Shown here: piece after piece, positions 1 to 9,331 of the stretch | How the letters are laid out: every line of letters begins with the position of its first letter | Position numbering within the stretch: the stretch's first letter is position 1 | Assembly (NCBI GenBank): GCA_027886185.1 | Contig: WOAB01000528.1 | Span: 1,922,001 to 1,986,000, forward strand | Direction: 5' to 3' | DNA: 64,000 nt | From: Rheum nobile | Lineage: Eukaryota > Streptophyta > Magnoliopsida > Caryophyllales > Polygonaceae | The notes under the pieces: model-generated | Database searches by the model: none | Seen by the model: only the letters and a program-made list of their open reading frames with translations | What the model was told of the DNA's origin: nothing | Made by a program: the position numbers and the translations under genes

Positions 1-658
1 GAATCACTTGGATTAATCTGTGAAGAGCGGCGGCGAGCTGTTTTAGGGTAGATCTTAGTTAGAGAGAGAACTATGAGATCTTATCCTGTTTCCATAAGTT
101 TTAGGAGCTTAAAAGTTTATCTTTATGGAAACAAAACATGTAAAAATCGATAAAGATTATATTTGGTAACAAATGTTATCTTTAACGATTACTTTTGATT
201 ATTTTATTTGTTTGATTCGGTTACTGGAGATTTGCTTCCTCTAATAATTAAATCATATAAATAAAGTAATTGAAACTCTCTCATTTTTTATGCATTCACG
301 AAGAAGAAGAATTCCGAGTACTGTGAAGAAGTTGTGCCAAGTTCTTTGAAGAAGAACTAAGTAAGTTGCTTGCTTGTTGTTGCTTGGTTAGGTCGAACTA
401 GATAGAGAGTCTTTAATGTGTCTAAGATTTAAATCTGTGTGTTCTATTCTAGTTGATTGTAACCAAAGTATTAATACAAGAAGTAGACTTTGAAATCTTC
501 TTGCAAGAGAGGTAGTGAGTTTTATCATGGATAACTAGTTGGTTATCAAAGGTTCTCACTCTAAGGAACGTGTCTTGAATCTGCTATTGTTTACTTATTC
601 CGCTGCTTAGGGAACTGGACTCTCAGTTCCCTCGATACCTAACAAGTACGATCCTACA
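1..658 (+). mobile_element. 3' end of a Copia (SIRE-type) LTR, cut by the window edge
   Basis: This is the terminal part of a long terminal repeat. It ends with the same block (first and last bases GATCCTACA, after a Pu-rich GGGAACT stretch and 'ttattccgctgc') that closes the complete SIRE-type LTRs at 9281, 17225, 20919 and 45747. A TATA-like TATAAATA lies at 256-263. No primer binding site follows position 658, so it is a 3' LTR or solo LTR, not a 5' LTR. Its overall sequence is far from the other SIRE LTRs, so it is a different family. The left part is outside the window. Confidence 0.7.
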
Positions 659-1761
659 CACTTTAATATATTTTTTTAATAAAAAAAGAATTCAAAATAT
701 TAGATATATCATGTAGATCGAGAGTTCGAACTAGACTCGTAAGTCGGACAAAATCGACATAAAACAAACCAAATAAAATAATGAGTACAGGGAGAAGCAA
801 ACAAGTCTATTCGATCGAGATTTCGGGCCATTTTTGCACAACGCTATTTCTAACCCATGTTTGAGTCTCTCTCATCGATTAAGTCTATTCGTCTAACTCT
901 TTTCAGTATTGTTTGTTTCTTTTAAACTTTTATTGTAATTTTGTTCCTTTTGTTATTGTTTCTTTTCCCTAGTCAGTTATTTCGACTGCCAATTTTTTCG
1001 GTTTCTCGAGGAACCAAATTTGGTGTTTCCTGAAATCTCAAAATCTTACTATATAAAAAAAAAAGATCATCTAAATTAAAAAAAAATATGCAGTATTTTC
1101 TTCATTAAATTTCCAATTTTTACCGTATGTTTGGCTTGAATTGTAGGCTATGTCTAATTTGGATACAATGTTACATAGTTAAATTTGAGCAAACACGGAT
1201 CCGGGATAGACTTTGACCAAGATTCAAGCATGGACACTCGGGCTGATCCAGAGAAATAGTCTGAGGAGGGTGTCCGGATCCGGGATAGACTTTGCTCGGT
1301 AATGATCATATTGGCTGCATTCTCCTTACTTGGCTTAATGTGTTGGAGCATTAATGAAGACATGAAAACTAGAGATAAGCATGCACTTAACAGTCATGGG
1401 AGTGTCTTTCTACTTTTGCTTTATTTCCCTTTCCAAGTGCCTTGGAAGTTGAAGCATTGTTGGCTGAGCATAATTTTGAATTGTCTTGCATTTCCTAGGC
1501 ATTTTAAGTGTAATTCCATTGATTTTGAGGCTCCTCTATATACGGAGGCCTAATTTTTGTATTTTCAGCAGATTTGAATCATATTAAACACCCTTTTGTG
1601 ATCATATTCAGTTTTCTACCCAAATCTTATTCTCTTTATCAAGTTTAGGCTTGTGATGAGTCAAGTAAGCCCTTTATCATTGAGTTGGTGAATGCTCTTG
1701 GTGGTGAGCTTCATCTATCCTTGATTCCTATCCTTGTACGAGCTCAAGTATTGAACATCAA
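659..1761. other. Intergenic, AT-rich, no gene recognised
   Basis: No supported gene. Several short open frames exist (for example 1302-1553 and 1685-1879 on the plus strand), but none resembles a known family. Two direct copies of a 19-bp sequence starting GGATCCGGGATAG occur at about 1197 and 1276, roughly 80 bp apart, and look like a local duplication. Confidence 0.6.
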
Positions 1762-2007
1762 GCATCAAACAGCCTCCTCACGGCGGCTTCCTTCGACGGC
1801 GTTGTCATCGCTATCAGCTTCCTCTGTCAAATTGGAATCGTTTCAGAGTAATCAATACACCGCACTAATTAGAGATTAATTACTGAAGCTGCTAATTGAA
1901 TTAAATAAAGCTAGATCGATCGATTAATTACCTGGACCACTCAATTTTCTGCGTAGCTTTCTTTCTCCATCGCCTCCATTCATGTGGAGAATTTCAACTA
2001 ATTCCAT
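1762..2007 (-). pseudogene. SABATH methyltransferase pseudogene, 5' end only (exon 1, intron 1, start of exon 2)
   Basis: SABATH enzymes methylate small carboxylic acids such as salicylate and jasmonate with S-adenosylmethionine. On the minus strand, exon 1 (2007 to 1932) starts ATG and reads MELVEILHMNGGDGE, the family's characteristic N-terminus. It continues as SYAEN.VVQ only after correcting one extra base, and has TGA where a Ser codon is expected. A GT donor follows at 1931. After a 108-bp intron ending in CAG, exon 2 (1823 to 1762) reads RKLIAMTTPSKEAAVRRLF, matching the family's second exon. Known SABATH genes have an intron at this place. Similarity then stops, so the SAM-binding and substrate regions are absent. 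It is a dead fragment. The family call rests on about 45 residues and the intron position. Confidence 0.62.
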
Positions 2008-2124
2008 CTCGATGAATCTATCGACTCAATTAATTCTCTCGTTCGCTGGCTAATTGAAAATCTCTGCTTTCCTTGGCTGTCTCTTTTTTTCTTGGGTTTG
2101 AAGTTGATCGACGTCCACCGAATG

Positions 2125-2132
2125 TATTTATA
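2125..2132 (-). promoter_or_regulatory. TATA box of the SABATH pseudogene
   Basis: On the minus strand this reads TATAAATA and lies about 120 bp upstream of the pseudogene ATG, a normal distance for a plant core promoter with a short leader. It suggests that the gene's own promoter was present before decay. Confidence 0.4.
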
Positions 2133-3110
2133 GACTGAATGATGCATTGACAATTACAACCTGCACATGTGGTACCAAATTTTCTGCGTAGCTTTTTTTC
2201 TTGGGTTTGAAGTTCCTTCTTTAGTGGTTTCTTTTTTTAGCGGTTTCTATTCTTAGTATGTTTCTAAGTACGGAAAGTTTCTATTTTTAGTAGTTACTAT
2301 ATTTGGATGTTGTCACTTTTGGAAAGTTTCTATTTTTGGATGTCGGGCCTCTCTTGTGCCAAGAGAGCCGATCCATTAGCCTCAGATATGATTAGGCACA
2401 TCGACCAACACTTGTTTTGGCTCCTATTAGAGCCGAGTTTTACCTAATGAATGATTAAGTTGAATTTGAAGTAGAAAGCTGCCGTCAAGCCACGCTCCCG
2501 CCGCCTTTGCTTCGAGCTCAGCCGAGCTTGCCTTCCGCTGCCGCCCTTGCCGATAATTCTCCTCGCGCTCGCATCTGATCCAATCTTCTTTGCCATAGCG
2601 TGCGGCCCCTTGCAGCCTTGAACCTCGGCCAAAGCCGAGGCCTTCACCAGCCTTCACGTCTTCACCTTTGGCGAGTTCTCGCCTTGACGCTTGGGAGATT
2701 GGCGCATCCGACTTCCCTTCTACCTAGATCCTCCTAATCAACGCGTTCCAGAGACGACAACCCATCACTCTACTTAGTCCACACAAACACGGATCTAGAT
2801 CTCTTTGCGTACGTCTGCTAGAACGGGAAGAAGGAGTTCAAAATCGTTTATTTCTCTAGTGCAAGGGTTCGGTCGGCACTAGGGATTATTTAGGGTGTGG
2901 TTTGTATTTTTCTCAACACATGAGATAATTATGATTATCTTATATCGTATATATAACAATTATAACAACTTATCTTTTATAAAAGATAACTTTCTGTATG
3001 GCCGGCCAGCTGGAGCCCACAATGGGCGGCCAACTAGAGCCCACAATGGGCGGCCAGTAAATAGAAAATGTTTTGATCAGTACTACTTTGTAGGGTTTAA
3101 CTAGGAGTTG
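2133..3110. other. Intergenic; small duplications and a 24-bp tandem repeat
   Basis: No gene recognised. At 2176-2216 a piece of SABATH exon 1 (ATTTTCTGCGTAGCTT) is joined to a piece of its leader (TTTCTTGGGTTTGAAGTT); both originals lie at 1943-1966 and 2083-2105. At about 3001-3058 a 24-bp unit containing GAGCCCACAATGGGCGGCC is present just over twice. The GC-rich part at 2480-2680 has open frames on the minus strand but no recognisable protein. Confidence 0.5.
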
Positions 3111-3541
3111 TTATCGGTATTTTGGGTATCATTTGGAGATGTTTAGAGCACGATTGTGGAGATTGGAGTTAAGGAGTAGAAGTGTAGATTATGGTGGTTT
3201 GGAGAAGCTTGAATGAAGATATATTGAAGAGGGAAGGAAGCCACCCAAGGAGACGAAGAAAGAAGGTGCTACAGGAGCAAAACCGCGGTCGCGAGGCACA
3301 TTGCCGCAGTTGCGGGAATCAACGCAAGACGGAGAAGCAAACACGAAGAACCACGGTCGCAGGGCCAAAAACGCGATCGCGGGTTTACGAAGGCCGCTGA
3401 AGGAGGCTAAAGTCGTATCACCTTATCAAAATAATTCTAAACAAACCTAACTCAGTAGAATAGGCAAGCAAGGGTCGAATCCCACAGGAAGGAGTTGTCT
3501 TTCTTTATGTCAATTTGCATGCAATAGTAACAAAAGAGGGA
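3111..3541. mobile_element. Rearranged pieces of Athila-type LTRs, with GC-rich palindromes
   Basis: 3115-3400 resembles the first part of the solo LTR at 43609 read on the plus strand (purine-rich text with TTTGGAGATG, then a GC-rich palindrome block). 3420-3541 resembles the opposite end read on the minus strand: the words around 'aacaaacc' and 'ggtcgaatcccacagg' match 59760-59880. Two LTR pieces in opposite orientation therefore meet near 3410. Palindromic words such as CGCGATCGCG and CCGCAGTTGCGG lie at 3284-3385, comparable to the arrays in the complete LTRs. Confidence 0.5.
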
Positions 3542-4898
3542 TTTTGGTTGATCCCACCCATCCAACCCAGATTGAAGAAGAAACTGAGCAATTTCTGGGA
3601 AAAGCCGCCACGGCCACACCATCAGAGGAGCATGCTGCGCTCAAGCAGAATATTCAAGGGGTTGTCCGCAGTTTAGCCAAGGAACTGTCTGAGGATGCTG
3701 AGGAGGATGTGCCTCCTAAGGTCTCAAAGCCCTCTGGAAGGGTTAAGATGAGTTGCACCACCAAGCGCAGGACATGCGCACAGAAGCAAGCAGCCAAGGC
3801 AATCTCTCTCAGCTCTGATGAGGACTCGGAGCCCCTCTCTGGGCACAAAGCCAAAAAGGCTAAAGTCTCTACAGCTCAGTGCGCAAAAGCCAAAGGCGTC
3901 CGACTGCCAAGACCAAGGCAAAGGAGGAGACTGACAAGGTCAAGGATGTCATCCACAAGTCTGTGGTCAAGGAGCTGCTAGTTGATCCCGAGTTCCTCAA
4001 GGAAAACGCTTTGGAGGAGGTCTCTGTGATGTTGGATGCCCAGAAGTGGGGGCACATGTTTGTTCATGAAGAAGAGGTTGATGAAGTTCTGCTGATGGAG
4101 TTCTACTCTACTTTCGTCATTGAGGTCAGACCCCATGCCGTTCTGGGGAGTTACAAGATGGGGGGAACTGTCCATATATTTTCGAGCATTGAGTTGGGTG
4201 TTGCTCTGGGGGTTCCTCACGAAGGCTACGGTGGGTACCCAAAAGGCCGCTGGCCTAAGGACTTTCCCTACAATGAGGTTGTTCACGCAATGGCGGGGGT
4301 TCGGGATCCACCAGAGTCTGGGGGCTTTGACACTTCAGAGATGTCAGCAGTCAACAAGGTCATATTCCACTATCTCATCTGCAATGTCACCCCAAGGGGA
4401 CAAAAGCGCAACAAATTGCTAATTTTGGACGTGGTCCTTCTGTCCCTACTGCTGAAAAGGGAACCAATCTGTCTCCCAAAGTTGATGATGCAACACATGG
4501 CCCACGCAAGGAATACTGACCATCACGCTCTTCCGTTCCCTAGATTTGTCAAGAAAACTTTGGAGTATCACAAGGTGTACAACTCTTCAGCGGAATCGAA
4601 CGTCTTTTCTCGCCCTTTGGACATCAGCAATCTGCACAAGATGTAGTTTATTCTACAAGAAGGAGAAGGGTGGGTTAAAGTGGGCAGTGTGCCTGTCGTG
4701 TCTGAAGTTCATGAGGATTCTGAGGATGCTGGTTCTGAGGGGGAACAGAAAGAGAAGTCTGACTTGGGGAAGGACTTGAAGAGTCTGTGTCGGGCAGTGA
4801 CTGATCTGGCTGAACAGCAGAGGCTTCTCATGGCGAATGTGTGTGCGTTGATTGCTCTCCACTCATCGGCTTCAACTGCCGGTCCCAGTGGTGTCTGA
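3542..4898 (+). pseudogene. Post-pol ORF of a diverged SIRE-type Copia element, broken
   Basis: This is a remnant of the extra ORF found downstream of pol in SIRE-type elements; the function of that ORF is unknown. Frame 1 (3544 to about 3885) is acidic and Lys/Ser-rich, with a nuclear-localisation-like KAKKAK. A frameshift near 3880 leads to the globular part (to 4643), which has the same layout as the intact ORF at 41278-42708, including a late HHALPFP block matching SHALPFP there. It resembles the 'putative plant transposon protein' family (Pfam Transposase_32, from memory). An in-frame TAG at 4644-4646 separates it from an acidic, probably coiled C-terminus ending with TGA at 4896-4898. 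No signal peptide or membrane segment is visible, so envelope function is unlikely. Confidence 0.6.
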
Positions 4899-5329
4899 CT
4901 CGCTTTCCCACCTTCCAACCCCTCTTTTGTTCCCCTGCATATCTATTTCTTCTTAGTTTGGATTTTCTTTGGTTCTGACATATGTGTTTGCCGTGATGGG
5001 CATGTTGATCATGTCTGTTTATTTTGCATATTTTGATGTTTGTGGTTGCACTTTGTTTAAGTTGGCTGTTTTATTTTAATGAACAAGGGGTGTTTGTTTA
5101 TCTTGCCATGTCGTTTTTCTCTCGCTATTTACTTATGTTTTTGATGATGCCAAAAGGGGGAAAATGACTGGTAGCTTTAGTTGAGGGGGAACAAAACAGG
5201 GTTTCATATGATGCTAGACTAAGGGGGAACTATATTGCCTAAGTGTGGAACTTTCTCTATACAATTGTCTTTATCTCATATGCATGCTTTATTGTCAAGG
5301 ATGTTTGTCACCATCAAAAAGGGGGAATT
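4899..5329 (+). other. 3' untranslated region of the SIRE-type element with repeated polypurine tracts
   Basis: Non-coding stretch between the post-pol ORF and the LTR. It holds four purine tracts of AGGGGGAA type: about 5152-5164, 5184-5191, 5221-5229, and the terminal one at 5317-5329 directly against the LTR, which should be the plus-strand primer. The same ladder recurs in the elements at 15835-16089 and 43126-43380. Confidence 0.6.
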
Positions 5330-6236
5330 TGTTGAATTCCTTAGGGTTTGATGGTAACAAACATTCAACTAATCTGGTAAGTAAGTATTTCAGGAGCAAA
5401 ACAGTTGTCACAGGGAACAATAAGCAGTGAAGGATAGCAGGGGGAACAAAGCTTTTTCCACATGCTTTGTTACCTCTCAAGGAACATCAATGACGAACAT
5501 CAATCAAGCTGCGAATGGAATGAAAGATTTCTAGCGTGAAGATTATGGAAACTATCTTGGAAGATCACGCGGTCAAGGAAAAAGAATCTCGGCTGGAAGG
5601 ATATCGCCGAAGAGAAGATTTGGAGAGAGAAATCCGAATGTATTATCTAAGGAAATCTTTCCTAAGATAATATATTTGGAGAGAGAAGAATTATATCTTT
5701 TACCGATTATGTTATCTTAAGGAAATCCTTCCTTAGATAAAATAGACGGTTAGGATATTATTCTTTCAATCATTTAAATATCTTCTTGTTACCAAGTTTA
5801 GAAAGATTTTTATCTTGTTACGATTGTGTTTTAGTCGTGTTGTATTTATAGAAGTGTGGATTCATTTCTATGTACGACAACGAATAGAGAGCATTTGATT
5901 GAGAAAAAGAGAGTGAAGTTGTTTGTGAGTCTTTGAGGGTTGAGTTCAGATTCATCATTGTAGAAGAGATTCAAACTTAGGTGAAAAGTCTAGGGTTTGG
6001 AGTCCAGGCTACAAGTGTAATCGAACAAGAAATCAATAAGACAAGTAGACGCTTCAAAATCCTCTCAAGCGAGAAGTTTGAATATAGTGGTTTTTCCTTG
6101 ATTAGTTATTTGACTGATTGGGGTTTTCACTATACATCGTGAGTTCGTTCCTTATCTTTCTTGCTATATTATTCCGCTGTACCTTCTATGGGAACAAAGC
6201 TTTTGTTCCCTCAGACGTAACTCTAACGATCCAACA
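5330..6236 (+). mobile_element. 3' LTR of the diverged SIRE-type element
   Basis: A 907-bp LTR beginning TGTTGAATTCC directly after the polypurine tract and ending GATCCAACA. A TATA-like TATTTATAG lies near 5843. The closing region (polypurine GGGAACAAAG, then GTTCCCTCAG) has the same organisation as the other SIRE LTRs, but the body differs. No PBS follows. The 5' part of this element (5' LTR, gag, pol) is missing from the window. Confidence 0.75.
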
Positions 6237-8155
6237 GTAGGGCACTCTCGGCGCTTGGAAGTGGCCACGACCAAAGCCTCGACCGGGCAGGTTTCTCCTC
6301 GACAGCAAGGGGGGCGTGGGGTTCCTTGGAGGGTAATACTCATGTTGAGGTCCTCTCCCAAATCTGCATGGTTAGTTCGCAAGGGAGGAAATGTAGAAAC
6401 ACCTGAAGTGACAAGGAACTCAGAATTCATACCTTGCCCTTCTCTAGTTATGGACAGAAGTGGGACATGTGATGAGGTGGTGTCATGGATGGACAGCCGT
6501 GAGAGCTCTTGAGAAAAGGCTCCAGAAGTGCCTCGTTTACATGGAAAGAGTTGGATGGGCCTCCTAGCTCTTGTGCTCCACTAAGTCGCAAGCCACCTTA
6601 AGATTGCTCCCACTTGGCCTCCATATTTCTCATGATGGCAGCTTGCTCCTCTCTCAATGCTTGAATCTAATGGCGGACCCTTTCATCTGTGTCTTCCTTG
6701 GTGGTTTGGATGGCTTGGAGGAGGGTCTCCATGGTGATGGGAGAGTCGGTTGGTAGGCCTTCATTGGAGGGGCCTTTGTTCTTGTCTTGGCCGTCCATTT
6801 GGAGTTTCGTTGACAATAAGACTCAAACAAACAACAACCAAACACAGAAGTTCTCAAAGAACACAAGACTTATCAATGGAACCAAAGCTAGTAAGAGCTT
6901 AAAACCTCGATTCAAGAGTCAAGACTTTCAGCCAAGCAAGAACACCTATGTAGGGTAAGCTTAGGGTTCCTAGACTCAACTTAAAACAAAAGAAACAAGC
7001 AATACACACCACAAATGAATATGAAGTACTTGTGCAACAACTAAGTCAATCACGCCAAAGAAGCTACTAAACTCACTTGCAAATACAAGGATTACAATTG
7101 TTGCAATAAACACAAAGTTTCCAACGTCCAATTCAGCCAAACTTCAAGACATTTTCAATTTGTTAAATCACTTCTTCTATAGCCTTCCCTTTTGTTACTT
7201 GGCCGGGTATTTCTAATTTCAACCACTTTTTCTTTGAACCTTTTTTTTACTGGAGACGACCAAATGCATATTGTAATGCAACAAAAAAATGAAAAAAGAA
7301 ATTTCAAGAATGCAACAAGGGGTCTTACTCTAACGTTGAAGTTGTAGCCTAAGCACAAGAAGCAACAAATTCACGTGGAATGCAGCAAAAGACCAATGGA
7401 AAACAAAACTAACACGGCCAACTACTAAGCAAAAAGGTAGAGACGGATTTTGACTCAGCCAAACAACAATTCAAAGTTGGACGTGTGAAACAGAGTTGGT
7501 TAAGATGCTCCCTATATTTTAGGACCTGGAAAACAACTTTGACTGCTTCTTCAACCTCACACTCCACTCAATTCTACTGCCTAAGGACTTAACTCAAGCA
7601 ACTAAAATTCAACAAGGACAAGATGCAAAAAAATGAAAAGGAAAATGCAATGAAAGACGTAGCAAACAACAACAAAAATGCAAGAAAAATGAATGACAAA
7701 CGACCAGATTTGAGGGCACAAAACCTAGGCTTGCAAACCTGAAAATATAATGCCTTAAACCAAAGTTTCGAGCAATACCTTATGTGGCTCTGATACCACG
7801 CGATAGAGGCAAGGATCGAGGGGCTTCGGTGCAAGGGAATTGCTCTTTGAGACTCCAAAGGCAAGGCTCCTCGGTTGGACGTTTTGGCCGGCAAAATGAG
7901 TCTTCAATGGCGGCTCTAAGGCAGATCGGATGAAAGATCTAGTGGAATGATGATGGGTGATGAAAAATGTGAAGGTGATGAAGATGTCGGTGGAAATAAA
8001 GCAGGATAGGTATTCTTCTCGGCTTGGATGTGCGTCACTAAACTGAGAATAAGGTTGGTTGTTCTTGAGATTTGACACACTCAAGGCTACCAAGGGAATC
8101 TCGATTCTACTCAAGAGCAAATGAGAAAGAAGAGAAAGTTTTCAGCCAATAATTG
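6237..8155 (-). mobile_element. 5' part of a minus-strand chromovirus-like Ty3 element (LTR 3' half, PBS, leader, gag start)
   Basis: Read on the minus strand: the 3' half of an LTR (8155 to about 7800), then TGGTATCAGAGCC, a primer binding site for initiator tRNA-Met (about 7786-7799), a roughly 1-kb untranslated leader, and a degenerate gag start at 6798 reading MDGQDKNKGPSNEGLPT, followed by an acidic, coiled stretch with in-frame stops (one after ERVRH). The gag is cut at 6236 where the SIRE-type LTR ends. The LTR is interrupted by the element at 8156-17225 and resumes at 17226. Only the first few hundred bases of coding sequence remain, so it is inactive. Confidence 0.6.
8151..8155. repeat. 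Target site duplication AATTG, left copy (element 1)
   Basis: The five bases AATTG directly precede the 5' LTR and are repeated directly after the 3' LTR at 17226-17230. This fixes the element borders and shows that this is a real integration. Confidence 0.95.
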
Positions 8156-9281
8156 TGTTAGGAAACAGAACTCTAGAACTTCAGTTCCCCTGAGAGTTCC
8201 TTTCCTCAGTTTCTCTACTTTTGAAGATGACAAATATTATGATACTAATGTTTTATCTCAAAGATGTGTTTTAAGGAACCACATGAATATACCGAAAGCA
8301 AGAAAACCAAACAGGACAAAGAGAACCAAAGGAACAAGACAGAAGAAGGAACCCAGATGTGCCCAGTAACGTAGCATGCGACATTGCGATTCCCGAGAAA
8401 TCTGGGGACACACAACCTCAGACAAAAGTTGTTGAAAATGACTTGTCCGAAGCTTCCAAAGGTCTGCCAATGTCCAGAACAAAAAAACAAGATACCCAGA
8501 AACGTTGAACCTCGGACAGAGAAGGTGAAAGCGACAGGACATAGAGATGTCATTGTCCAGAAGACAGTTCCCAAGCGCCCATCTTGTTCAACCTCGGACG
8601 AAAGCATTTGGACAACGATATAGCAAGACTCGTCTGAGGTAGTTGACCAACCAAGAGAGATTCTGAGCTGCCTAGGTTGTTTGCACATGCCAAGAACAAC
8701 GTGGACCAAGGAGAACCACTGATCCTAGGGCAAGCTCAATCTGTGGGAATCCAAAGAGGATTAAGCTACGAAGAATCCTCTATAAAAGGAAGACTAACTC
8801 AAGAGTTATCTCGAAGCACTGAAATACGAATCACACTCATTAGCAAATATCAAGTGTGAACCTTCAAACAAGATCATCAAAGAAAACCGAGATCAAGAGG
8901 AACCAGTCAAGGAAGAGAAGAGCTGAGTGCTAAGTTCCTGTGACTGTAAGTGATAGTTCCTAGGTGCGAAGGTCTGTTTCTTGGATTAATTATTGATTGT
9001 GTTAAGTTATCTAGGATTGCCTAACTGTGTGTAAGGCAAAGAAACTGTGTGTTTGTTCCTAGGATAAGATGTAACCAAAAGAGATAAGAAATCAAGAAGT
9101 AGACCTTGAAATCCTTTCGAAAGAAATGTAGTGGTTTTTATCCTGGATTGCTAGTTGGCAATCAAAGGTTTCCACTATAAGGAACTTGTTATTTGTTTGA
9201 TTGTTTATTTCCGCTGCGAAGGGAACTTAGAATCCATATTCTGAGTTCCTTAAGTTATTATCTAACAATCACGATCCTACA
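8156..9281 (+). repeat. 5' LTR of element 1
   Basis: Begins TGTTAGGAAAC and ends GATCCTACA. TATA box TATAAAAGG begins at 8781. Upstream (8400-8640) the words ACCTCGGAC and its complement-like TTGTCCGA recur several times, probable U3 regulatory repeats. The purine-rich GGGAACTTAG near 9205 is shared by all SIRE LTRs here. Confidence 0.93.
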
Positions 9282-9283
9282 AT

Positions 9284-9295
9284 TGGTATCAGAGC
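9284..9295 (+). other. Primer binding site, initiator tRNA-Met
   Basis: TGGTATCAGAGC, complementary to the 3' end of plant initiator tRNA-Met, starts two bases after the 5' LTR. It is the usual minus-strand primer site of Copia elements. Confidence 0.9.
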
Positions 9296-9331
9296 AGGAA
9301 AAGCTCTAGATCTTTGTTAAGTTTGCAGATC

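Noticed and set aside
1302..1879. Plus-strand open frames at 1302-1553 and 1685-1879
   Set aside because: No family resemblance; the second overlaps the SABATH pseudogene on the other strand.
2427..2657. Overlapping minus-strand open frames in GC-rich DNA
   Set aside because: GC-rich composition keeps frames open by chance; no protein recognised.
6571..6958. Plus-strand frames over 6571-6958
   Set aside because: They oppose the minus-strand gag start of the chromovirus remnant.
8245..8709. 154-codon minus-strand frame inside the SIRE-type 5' LTR, recurring at 16192
   Set aside because: It lies within LTRs on the strand opposite to transcription; similarity between copies is due to the repeat.
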